A stretch of DNA of 8,532 nt from the NCBI GenBank assembly GCA_031285815.1, contig JAITVM010000080.1, positions 1 to 8,532 on the forward strand, given 5' to 3'. A program made the position numbers and the translations under genes. The notes beneath the pieces were generated by a model that saw only the letters and a list, made by a program, of their open reading frames with translations, ran no database searches and was not told the DNA's origin. Positions 1 through 5,746 of this stretch are shown here, piece after piece; within the stretch, counting starts at the first letter, position 1; each line of letters begins with the position of its first letter. This DNA is from Clostridiales bacterium. GTDB taxonomy: Bacteria > Bacillota > Clostridia > Lachnospirales > JAITVM01.

Positions 1-585
1 CTGGATGAATGTTCAGACAAAATTGAAATGAAACCCATAGCAAAAGACGCTCTTGTATTTTTTACTAATGGTCAAAATCCAGTAAATAATTTATCATCTG
101 GGCAGGTTCAAAAAATTTATCAGGGGCATATTAAATCTTGGGCAGAACTAGGTGGCCAAGATACTAAAATTACTGCATTCCAAAGAAATGAAGATTCCGG
201 TAGCCAAGTATTAATGCGTAAGCTTGTTATGGATGGCTTAGAAATGATTGAACCGGAAGAAGAGCTCATCGAAATGTTTATGGGCGGGATGGTAGAATCG
301 GTTATTAAATATGATAATAACGAAAATGCTATCGGTTACTCAGTATATTATTATTTAAAAGCTTTTATTGAAGAAGGGGAAAATATAAAAATATTTGATA
401 TAGATGAGGTAGAAGCTTCAAATAAAAATATTTCTAATGGTAAATACCCTTTTACAGAAAATTTTTACGTTGTCATAAGAAAATCAGAAGAAGATAGTTC
501 ACCAGCGAGAAAAATATATGATTACCTAACAACAAATGATGGCAAAAAGTTTATAAATTCATGTGGTTATGTTGCGCTTCCGTAG
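1..585 (+). CDS. PstS-like phosphate/anion-binding protein, C-terminal part (5' end outside window)
   Basis: This is the C-terminal 194 codons of a periplasmic-binding-protein (PBP-like, PstS type) domain. The frame is open from base 1, so the first ATG at 28 is probably internal and the true start with its export signal lies upstream. The visible sequence begins with a family-typical segment (KDALVFFTNGQNPVNNLSS, then QVQKIYQGHIKSWAELGG). It continues into QRNEDSGSQ, encoded at about 181-207. The R-x3-S-G-S pattern there matches the R-x3-S-G-T phosphate loop of E. coli PstS, in which Arg, Ser, Gly and Thr contact phosphate. The end, GYVALP, resembles the usual PstS-family C-terminus. The family captures phosphate or a similar oxyanion at the cell surface, usually for the PstCAB transporter. 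No permease or ATPase gene follows; the next gene encodes a lipoprotein 49 bases on. It may therefore be a stand-alone receptor, or its partners may lie upstream. The ligand is inferred, because half the binding site is outside the window. Confidence 0.85.
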   Translation: MDECSDKIEMKPIAKDALVFFTNGQNPVNNLSSGQVQKIYQGHIKSWAELGGQDTKITAFQRNEDSGSQVLMRKLVMDGLEMIEPEEELIEMFMGGMVESVIKYDNNENAIGYSVYYYLKAFIEEGENIKIFDIDEVEASNKNISNGKYPFTENFYVVIRKSEEDSSPARKIYDYLTTNDGKKFINSCGYVALP

Positions 586-634
586 CATATTGATTTATTA
601 TGAATATTTATCTAATAAATGGGGGATATAGATA

Positions 635-2035
635 ATGCTAAAAAAAATGTGTTTATTGTTAGGGATGATTTTTTTAACCGCTTGCTCTCAAACAACTAAT
701 ACATCTTCAATGTTACAAGAATTGCCACCGATTGTAAAAGGGAGCCTTAATACTGGCTTGCCAGAAAATGAAGGCTTATTTTTAATAGAACAGGATGAAA
801 AATTTGGGCTCATTGATGTTAATGGTGATATTGTTTTTGAGCCAAAGTATACTGATGCGGATTTTAAAAACAGTACACTCATAGCAAATTATAAGAATGA
901 TGGCTATATTATATTAAACAACGGGAGCGAAATTAAACTTCCGTATACCAAAAACCAATATGTATCTTTTGATACAAGCGAATATATTTTATATTATATG
1001 GATAAGAAAACCTTAAGCTTCGTCAGCTATGTAAGTGGCGATGTCAAAACTATGAAAATACCGGGCCACTTAGAAAACCTTGATGAGATCGTTTATATGA
1101 ATGACTATTTTTTTGTATCAAGCCAAAATGTAGAATCAACAAAAACATATTTTGTAAATGATTATTTAGGTAATAAGGTAGGCGAAACATATATTAAATA
1201 TTTTGGCCATTCTAAAGAAAAACCAATGAAAATAGCCCTTGGCGATGCTGAAAATGTATATGTATTTAATGAAAATTTTGAAATACAAAATACATTCAGT
1301 GGTATTGGCTTTAATTTCATCACAAACGAAAACTTCATATTGTATAAAAACCAAAAAGAAATTCAATATATAGATAGCTCGGGCACTGTTTTAAACACAT
1401 ACCCGTCAGAATTTAATATAGCTACAGATGTATTTAAACCTCATAATTTTGTATGCATTAAGGCTGAAAATGATAGGGTGCTTACTAATATTTTTGGTAA
1501 AGTTATAATAGATAGGGGCTTTGCTAATATTGAACCTTCTTCTTATAACGGTGAATTAGTTTTTATGTGCCGGGAGACAACTTCTGGCGGCAGGTCATTA
1601 TGTTCAATTTATGATATAAATGGGCAGTTAATTAAAACCCTGCGGTTTTTACAAGATTACGATATATTATTATTTAATGATGAATATGCGGCTGTTAAAT
1701 CTTTTGAAAGCGGGGTTGCCGGTATAATAGACCCATTAACTAGTACAGAAACAAATATTAAGTGGCTGGCCCCTGTGGAAAACGGTAATATAGAGATATT
1801 TAATGATATTAGGGATAACCCTATCGAGCACCATTTTTTAATAACAAAAGACACTAGTTCCGGCATAAAATATGTAGGCTTATATAATGCAGCAAAAAGA
1901 GACTATGTTTTTACACAAATGTATTCTTCTATAAAGTCTATTGGTAACGGGCTTTATAATTTGGAATCTATTTATTACCGAGGCGTTTCTACTTACGATG
2001 GCGACTTTAGGTACCTATATGAAATAGAAAAATAA
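635..2035 (+). CDS. WG-repeat-like lipoprotein (first of a tandem paralogous pair)
   Basis: This encodes a 466-aa secreted lipoprotein of unknown function. Residues 1-17 form a lipoprotein signal peptide: two lysines, a hydrophobic stretch, then lipobox L14-T15-A16-C17, so the mature protein should be anchored to the outer face of the membrane through Cys17. A WG-repeat-like unit lies at about residues 48-78 (KFGLIDVNGDIVFEPKY). The rest reads as short beta-strand/turn units such as YIDSSGTVLN and IYDINGQLIK, suggesting a degenerate repeat or propeller-like fold; that fold is an inference. There is no catalytic motif I recognise. The start is supported by GGGGGA at 621-626, nine bases before the ATG. 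The gene shares its motif spacing and C-terminus (IGNGLY...G) with the next gene, so the two are diverged duplicates. It probably shares a transcript with both neighbours, since I see no convincing promoter in the 49 bases upstream. Confidence 0.85.
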   Translation: MLKKMCLLLGMIFLTACSQTTNTSSMLQELPPIVKGSLNTGLPENEGLFLIEQDEKFGLIDVNGDIVFEPKYTDADFKNSTLIANYKNDGYIILNNGSEIKLPYTKNQYVSFDTSEYILYYMDKKTLSFVSYVSGDVKTMKIPGHLENLDEIVYMNDYFFVSSQNVESTKTYFVNDYLGNKVGETYIKYFGHSKEKPMKIALGDAENVYVFNENFEIQNTFSGIGFNFITNENFILYKNQKEIQYIDSSGTVLNTYPSEFNIATDVFKPHNFVCIKAENDRVLTNIFGKVIIDRGFANIEPSSYNGELVFMCRETTSGGRSLCSIYDINGQLIKTLRFLQDYDILLFNDEYAAVKSFESGVAGIIDPLTSTETNIKWLAPVENGNIEIFNDIRDNPIEHHFLITKDTSSGIKYVGLYNAAKRDYVFTQMYSSIKSIGNGLYNLESIYYRGVSTYDGDFRYLYEIEK

Positions 2036-2088
2036 ATTTCTAAATATACAAAAGATATTTAAAATAACAAGGGGGTAAACCTTACTAA

Positions 2089-3630
2089 TTGAAACCACTA
2101 AAATTTATTTTCATTTTATCTCTTATTCTTTTGTCATCCTGTAAAAATGAACAGGCACAAGATTTATCAAATTTTTATTCTTTGCCGGAAATTAAAAAAG
2201 ATAATAAGGGCTTACTTACAAACAACAAAATTTATCCGGTTAGGGTAGGCGGCAAATATGCTTTTATTAATATTAATGGGGATATAATCTCGCCTCCTAA
2301 ATTTGATTCAATCGGTGGTTACCAATATACAAACAATTTTTACTTTGTATCTAATAAGGAAAACGATGTTTACACCTACTATGCCATTTTTGCTGATGGT
2401 GAAATATTAGATATTACCCTCGATGGGGAGCTTGCTCAAAACCAGGCCCATTATTTCCTTAATAACGGTGAGTATCAATTTATATCGTATGATGATGAAG
2501 TTTTTGTGTTTTTAGATATAAACAATAAAAAATTATTTGAAATACCTAATAACATTATAAAACTTAGCCCAGATAGGTATTTATCTATTAATGAATGCAA
2601 CGAAAGTTCATTTTTTGTTACAGAGGACGGAAATGATAGCCCTAGGGTAAACTATTTCATAGATTATTCTGGCAACATAATCAAAAGCTTTTCAAACCAA
2701 GCATTAACTAAATTTTTAAGTGAAACCGAATCCCCGGTATATGCTGCATTACCTTTTTTGGAAGTGGATGGGATATTTACTTTATATGATGACGATTTAA
2801 ATAAACTATATGAATCAGATTTCCTGGTTTCAAGAGTATGCGGCATCTCAGAAAATCTTATAGTGTTAACATATGCCCCCCCAGGGGAGGATATTTTAAA
2901 TGGTGAGAGGGTAATTCATGTACTAGACCGTAGCTTTAATGAAATAAGCTCATTCTCCACAACATATGAATTGTCTGAGTTATTAGATGATAAATATATA
3001 TTGTTCTATAGTTACCAAGATCAAAATGGCGAAATGGAAAGTGCGCAGATTGTATATGACATTTATGGAAATGAAATTATTAGGAAAAATGATGCTTACC
3101 TTCATAACCTTGGGACTGAAGAAAGCAGATATTATTATTTTCTAAATAATTTTGACCCCAATAAAACAGAAATTTTTGATAAAGATTTTAATTATGTTAA
3201 AACTTTAGATTTTTTTGAAGACGGCATGTCCATGAATTTACTTACTGACGAATATGCAATTGTAGCTATGGAAGATTATACAAAATCAGCTATAATAGAT
3301 ATTCAGAATTCTTCAAAAGGAAATTTAAAGTATATAATTAACCCCACACCCCAATGTAATATTTATCAAAACTTAACAGATGACGAGAATAAATTGATAG
3401 TCGAAATACATGGTACGGGCCAGAATGTTTTTGATGTAAGCGAAAACAAATATATTTTTGATAGTTTTTTTTCCCGGCTAAACTATATAGGCGACGGCCT
3501 TTACATGGTTGAAACTTCATATTTTACAGGGGTATTAAATGAATCCGGAAATTTTATATTCGCAGAAAAGTCAAAAGGGGTTAACGATGAAGAGCCGAGC
3601 CCAATTTCTTTAAACCCGATATACCTATAA
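2089..3630 (+). CDS. WG-repeat-like lipoprotein (second of the pair), TTG start
   Basis: This encodes a 513-aa secreted lipoprotein paralogous to the preceding gene. The signal peptide ends in lipobox L15-S16-S17-C18. A WG-repeat-like unit spans about residues 48-78 (KYAFININGDIISPPKF) and aligns with the same position in the upstream paralogue. Other shared blocks are DEYAIV...IID in the C-terminal third and IGDGLY...G at about 466-481. The start is TTG at 2089. A TAA lies immediately upstream in frame (2086-2088), and no ATG occurs until far downstream, so only this TTG gives the intact signal peptide. The Shine-Dalgarno site AAGGGGGT (2069-2076) is about 13 bases away, a longish spacing that with TTG suggests modest translation. 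The C-terminal tail is longer than in the paralogue and ends in a Pro/Ser/Asn-rich stretch. An intrinsic terminator follows 13 bases after the stop. Function is unknown; WG-repeat proteins are usually annotated only by the repeat. Confidence 0.85.
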   Translation: MKPLKFIFILSLILLSSCKNEQAQDLSNFYSLPEIKKDNKGLLTNNKIYPVRVGGKYAFININGDIISPPKFDSIGGYQYTNNFYFVSNKENDVYTYYAIFADGEILDITLDGELAQNQAHYFLNNGEYQFISYDDEVFVFLDINNKKLFEIPNNIIKLSPDRYLSINECNESSFFVTEDGNDSPRVNYFIDYSGNIIKSFSNQALTKFLSETESPVYAALPFLEVDGIFTLYDDDLNKLYESDFLVSRVCGISENLIVLTYAPPGEDILNGERVIHVLDRSFNEISSFSTTYELSELLDDKYILFYSYQDQNGEMESAQIVYDIYGNEIIRKNDAYLHNLGTEESRYYYFLNNFDPNKTEIFDKDFNYVKTLDFFEDGMSMNLLTDEYAIVAMEDYTKSAIIDIQNSSKGNLKYIINPTPQCNIYQNLTDDENKLIVEIHGTGQNVFDVSENKYIFDSFFSRLNYIGDGLYMVETSYFTGVLNESGNFIFAEKSKGVNDEEPSPISLNPIYL

Positions 3631-3643
3631 ATTTATATAAAAT

Positions 3644-3678
3644 AAAGCCTATGTTTAATTATATCATGGGCTTTTTTT
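3644..3678 (+). terminator. Rho-independent terminator after the lipoprotein block
   Basis: AAAGCCTATG (3644-3653) pairs with CATGGGCTTT (3665-3674) as a 10-bp stem with one G-U pair and an 11-base A/T loop. A seven-T run (3672-3678) overlaps the 3' arm. Its position right after the second lipoprotein stop marks the end of that transcription unit and separates it from the miaB-mutS-mutL unit. Confidence 0.85.
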
Positions 3679-3682
3679 AGTG

Positions 3683-3719
3683 TGGCCTGAAAAAAAGTGA
3701 AATGTTATTTTTTTAGCCA
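3683..3719. repeat. Inverted repeat between terminator and miaB promoter
   Basis: TGGC (3683-3686) and an A7 run (3690-3696) face a T7 run (3708-3714) and GCCA (3716-3719). Together they make an imperfect stem with a small asymmetric internal loop and an 11-base apical loop. It could act as a second or bidirectional terminator, or simply reflect A/T runs. The A7 run could also pair with the T-tract of the terminator just upstream. Role uncertain. Confidence 0.4.
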
Positions 3720-3724
3720 AACAC

Positions 3725-3753
3725 TTTACAATAGCCCCTTTGTTATGTAAAAT
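3725..3753 (+). promoter_or_regulatory. Sigma-70/SigA-type promoter for the miaB-mutS-mutL unit
   Basis: TTTACA (3725-3730) and TAAAAT (3748-3753) each match the consensus hexamers at five of six positions and are 17 bases apart, the optimal spacing. It lies downstream of the terminator and upstream of miaB, where a promoter is needed. Transcription would begin near 3760, leaving an untranslated leader of about 95 bases. Confidence 0.7.
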
Positions 3754-3760
3754 AAGTCCG

Positions 3761-3849
3761 ATAGGCAAAATCTTAAAATAATAGGGTGGAAGCAATTTGC
3801 TAAACAGCCGGCAGAGGTGCCTATGTTTAGCCAAGTAGCTATATAGGTG
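3761..3849 (+). promoter_or_regulatory. Structured 5' leader of miaB with competing pairings
   Basis: Inside the predicted leader, GCTAAACA (3799-3806) and TGTTTAGC (3824-3831) form a perfect 8-bp stem, topped by GGCA/TGCC (3810-3813 with 3818-3821) and a GAGG loop. The segment TGCCTAT (3818-3824) could instead pair with ATAGGCA at the leader's 5' end (3761-3767, seven Watson-Crick pairs). It could also pair with ATAGGTG (3843-3849; five Watson-Crick and two G-U pairs), which covers the Shine-Dalgarno AGGTG of miaB. These pairings exclude one another, so the layout resembles a translational switch. The structure is read directly; the regulatory role is inference. It does not match a riboswitch class I recognise. 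Confidence 0.45.
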
Positions 3850-3854
3850 AAAAA

Positions 3855-4916
3855 ATGAAAAAACAGGCCCCTATGGGTATTGATGATTATATAAAACAAA
3901 AGTATTATATTGATATATTTAGGGAAATAAATAAAATAGACCCTAAAAAATTCTATATAGGCACATATGGATGCCAGATGAACGTACGCGATTCCGAAAC
4001 GTTACATGGCATCTTATCAGATATGGGGTTTGTAGAATCTAAAGAAGAAAATGATGCGGACTTAATTGTATATAATACTTGTTGTGTGCGTGAAAACGCT
4101 GAAAATAAAGTTTTTGGCAACCTCGGTATCTTGAAAAACTTAAAAAAATATAAGCCGGGGCTAAAAATTATCCTATGCGGCTGTATGATGCAGCAAGACA
4201 CTATAATTGAAAAAATTAAAAACACATACAAACATGTTGATGTTATATTTGGGACCTTTAACATACAGCGGCTACCCGAGCTTCTAAATAGTAATTATGA
4301 GACAGGTGAAATTATTATTGATGTATGGGATACGCATACCGATATTGTTGAGGGGCTTCCGGTTATACGTGAAAAGCCGTTCCGCGCTTCTGTAAATATC
4401 ATGTATGGCTGTGATAATTTCTGTACATATTGTATTGTGCCTTATGTCCGTGGCAGGGAGCGTAGCCGTGAGCCAAAGGATATTATTTGCGAGATAGAAA
4501 ATTTAGTGGGTGATGGCGTTAAAGAAATTTTGCTTTTAGGGCAAAATGTAAATTCCTATGGCAAGTCTTTACCGGAACCAAAAACCTTTGCTGAATTATT
4601 AAATGATATAAATAATATTAAGGGCTTAGAGAGGATTAGGTTTATTACCTCCCACCCAAAAGATTTATCTGATGAATTAATATTAGCAATGAAAAATTTA
4701 AATAAGGTATGCGCCCATTTACACCTTCCGTTTCAATCAGGCAGTGATAATATTTTGAAAAAAATGAACCGAGGCTATACAAAAAGCCATTATTTAAACC
4801 TTGTGGAAAAAGTCCGTAGTGCTGTCCCTGACATTGGCATTTCTACAGACATAATTGTTGGTTTTCCTGGTGAGTCTGAAGAAGATTTTTTAGACACTTT
4901 AGATGTGGTTGAATAA
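3855..4916 (+). CDS. miaB: MiaB tRNA methylthiotransferase, truncated by a premature stop (N-terminal 353 aa)
   Basis: MiaB is a radical-SAM enzyme that adds a methylthio group to i6A37 in tRNAs reading UNN codons, giving ms2i6A37. This open frame carries the N-terminal UPF0004 domain with its three auxiliary-cluster cysteines: C40 (YGCQMN), C76 (NTCCVRENAE) and C110 (CGCMMQ). It also carries the radical-SAM motif C186-x3-C190-x2-C193 (YGCDNFCTYC) followed by VRGRERSRE. The start is ATG at 3855 with AGGTG at 3845-3849. Family members usually have about 440-480 residues, but this frame stops at 353 with TAA (4914-4916), after LDVVE. The rest of the gene continues in the same frame to 5258, so 3855-5258 together would encode 467 residues if the TAA were a sense codon. 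The product shown lacks the last part of the radical-SAM barrel and the TRAM domain, so it is probably inactive. It is the first gene of the unit with the YlbF-family gene, mutS and mutL. Confidence 0.85.
   Translation: MKKQAPMGIDDYIKQKYYIDIFREINKIDPKKFYIGTYGCQMNVRDSETLHGILSDMGFVESKEENDADLIVYNTCCVRENAENKVFGNLGILKNLKKYKPGLKIILCGCMMQQDTIIEKIKNTYKHVDVIFGTFNIQRLPELLNSNYETGEIIIDVWDTHTDIVEGLPVIREKPFRASVNIMYGCDNFCTYCIVPYVRGRERSREPKDIICEIENLVGDGVKEILLLGQNVNSYGKSLPEPKTFAELLNDINNIKGLERIRFITSHPKDLSDELILAMKNLNKVCAHLHLPFQSGSDNILKKMNRGYTKSHYLNLVEKVRSAVPDIGISTDIIVGFPGESEEDFLDTLDVVE
4914..4916 (+). other. miaB: In-frame nonsense codon (TAA) inside miaB
   Basis: The TAA sits between LDVVE and CKFNAAFTFIYSKRTGTP in one unbroken frame. 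MiaB homologues have a sense codon here, often lysine (VVEK...), and AAA to TAA needs only an A-to-T change at 4914. There is no insertion or deletion. The following base is T, a strong termination context, and TAA ends at least four other genes here, so code reassignment is not supported. Confidence 0.85.
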
Positions 4917-5258
4917 TGTAAATTTAATGCCGCGTTCACTTTTATATATTCAAAACGTACCGGTACCCCGGCGGCTAAAATGGATTGCCAAGTCCCTGAT
5001 GATATAATTAAGGCCAGGTTTAATAAATTATTGGAAACTGTAAACCCTATTATATATGATATAAATAAATCTTTTATTGGCAAAACAGTTAAAGCCTTAG
5101 CAGAGGACATTAGCCAAACTGGCCAGGGGATGGTTTCTGGCCGCACAGGGCAAAATACGCTTGTACATTTTGAGTCTGACAAATCTGTAATAGGTAGGAT
5201 AATAGATGTAGAAATAACGGGTGTTAAAACATTTTATATGTCTGGAAAAATCGTTTAG
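4917..5258 (+). pseudogene. miaB: 3' part of the interrupted miaB (barrel end and TRAM domain)
   Basis: These 113 codons follow the premature TAA in the same frame and end at TAG (5256-5258). They read CKFNAAFTFIYSKRTGTPAAK, the conserved end of the MiaB radical-SAM barrel. A helical linker follows, then a TRAM-domain sequence (from about FIGKTVKALAED to the end), the RNA-binding beta-barrel of this family. No additional stop or frameshift has accumulated, so the interruption is recent, strain-specific or a sequencing error. The first internal ATG (4980) has no good Shine-Dalgarno sequence and would begin after the barrel strand, so independent translation is unlikely. The stop lies 16 bases before the next gene, as expected for a translationally close operon. 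Confidence 0.8.
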
Positions 5259-5274
5259 AAGGAGATTAAATATA

Positions 5275-5664
5275 ATGGAATACTTTGAGAAAGCACGCGA
5301 GCTTGCAAAATTATTATTAGAGACAGAAGAGGGGAAACGTGCGGCTGCCGCTAATGAAGCCTTTTTGGCAAAACCTGAGTGTGTAAAAAAATTAAGCGAA
5401 TTTAATAGTACGCAAGATATTGTAATGAAAAAAGCCCAAAATGGTGAATATACCGAATTTGAGTTTAAAGTAATAGCAGAAGAGGCCCAAAGAAAATTTG
5501 ATGATTTACAGAAAGAAGAAGTTATTGCTGAATTATTTGAATCCAGTACGGCTTTTAATAATTTAATCTCTAAAACAATGAATGTTTTTTCGGCTACAGT
5601 TGCCGGTACAGATGAAGGCGCTGGCTGCTCTTCATGCGGCGGCTCTTGTTCTGGGTGCCATTAA
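5275..5664 (+). CDS. YlbF/YmcA-family protein with a four-cysteine tail
   Basis: This encodes a 129-aa, mostly helical, charged protein of the YlbF/YmcA (Com_YlbF, formerly DUF964) family. The N-terminal MEYFEKARELAKLLLETEEG and the central EFKVIAEEAQRKFDDLQKEE segment are typical. In Bacillus, YlbF, YmcA and YaaT form a complex that affects RNase Y-dependent mRNA processing, sporulation, competence and biofilm formation, and it is reported to carry iron-sulfur clusters. Here the C-terminus ends with C118-x2-C121-x3-C125-x2-C128 in a Gly/Ser-rich context, a plausible metal or Fe-S ligand set. A start at GTG 5221 is possible in frame. ATG 5275 is preferred because AAGGAG (5259-5264) lies at the correct distance and the upstream codons overlap miaB's C-terminus and do not look like this family. 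It sits 16 bases after miaB and 82 bases before mutS, a linkage typical of Clostridia. Its exact role in this organism is unknown. Confidence 0.8.
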   Translation: MEYFEKARELAKLLLETEEGKRAAAANEAFLAKPECVKKLSEFNSTQDIVMKKAQNGEYTEFEFKVIAEEAQRKFDDLQKEEVIAELFESSTAFNNLISKTMNVFSATVAGTDEGAGCSSCGGSCSGCH

Positions 5665-5694
5665 CCGCCCATAGGGGCCTAAACAAAATTATAA

Positions 5695-5728
5695 ATACCC
5701 TTGAGCAGATGACGCCCAAGGGTATAAT
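5695..5728 (+). promoter_or_regulatory. Dyad-symmetric promoter candidate before mutS
   Basis: ATACCCTTG (5695-5703) and CAAGGGTAT (5717-5725) are perfect 9-base inverted repeats around a 13-base spacer. Overlapping them, TTGAGC (5701-5706) and a perfect TATAAT (5723-5728) are 16 bases apart and could form a promoter. Transcription would then start at about 5735, just before the mutS Shine-Dalgarno site. There is no T-run after the dyad, so it is not a standard terminator. It could be a repressor operator over an internal promoter, or an mRNA hairpin or processing site. The sequence facts are clear; the function is inferred. Confidence 0.45.
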
Positions 5729-5746
5729 CAATATTGAGGTGGAAAA

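Noticed and set aside
593..620. Dyad ATTTATTA/TAATAAAT as a terminator, or a promoter, before the first lipoprotein
   Set aside because: The stem is only A-T pairs with no T-run after it. The best hexamers there (TTGATT and TCTAAT) are only 15 bases apart, and transcription would start inside the Shine-Dalgarno site.
3761..3849. c-di-GMP-I (GEMM) riboswitch or another known riboswitch in the miaB leader
   Set aside because: The leader begins with GGCAAA and has a GGAAGCAA segment that recall GEMM. The conserved GACGCAAAGC core and the receptor stem are absent, and the downstream gene does not fit.
3953..4264. Reverse-strand open frames such as 3953-4264, 4790-5182, 6811-7230 and 7438-7863
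   Set aside because: They lie opposite clearly recognisable miaB and mutS sequence, show no family motif, and look like antisense shadows of an A+T-rich coding strand.
4914..4916. Recoded stop (selenocysteine, pyrrolysine or an altered genetic code)
   Set aside because: The codon is TAA, not TGA or TAG. TAA ends both lipoprotein genes, the YlbF-family gene and mutS in this window.
4904..4990. Frameshift or separate short gene explaining the break in miaB
   Set aside because: Both halves are in the same frame and family residues continue directly across the TAA. No insertion or deletion is needed, and the internal ATG at 4980 lacks a ribosome site.
5221..5274. Earlier GTG start for the YlbF-family gene
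   Set aside because: It would add 18 residues translated from bases overlapping the miaB 3' end, which do not look like the family. The strong AAGGAG site points to ATG 5275.
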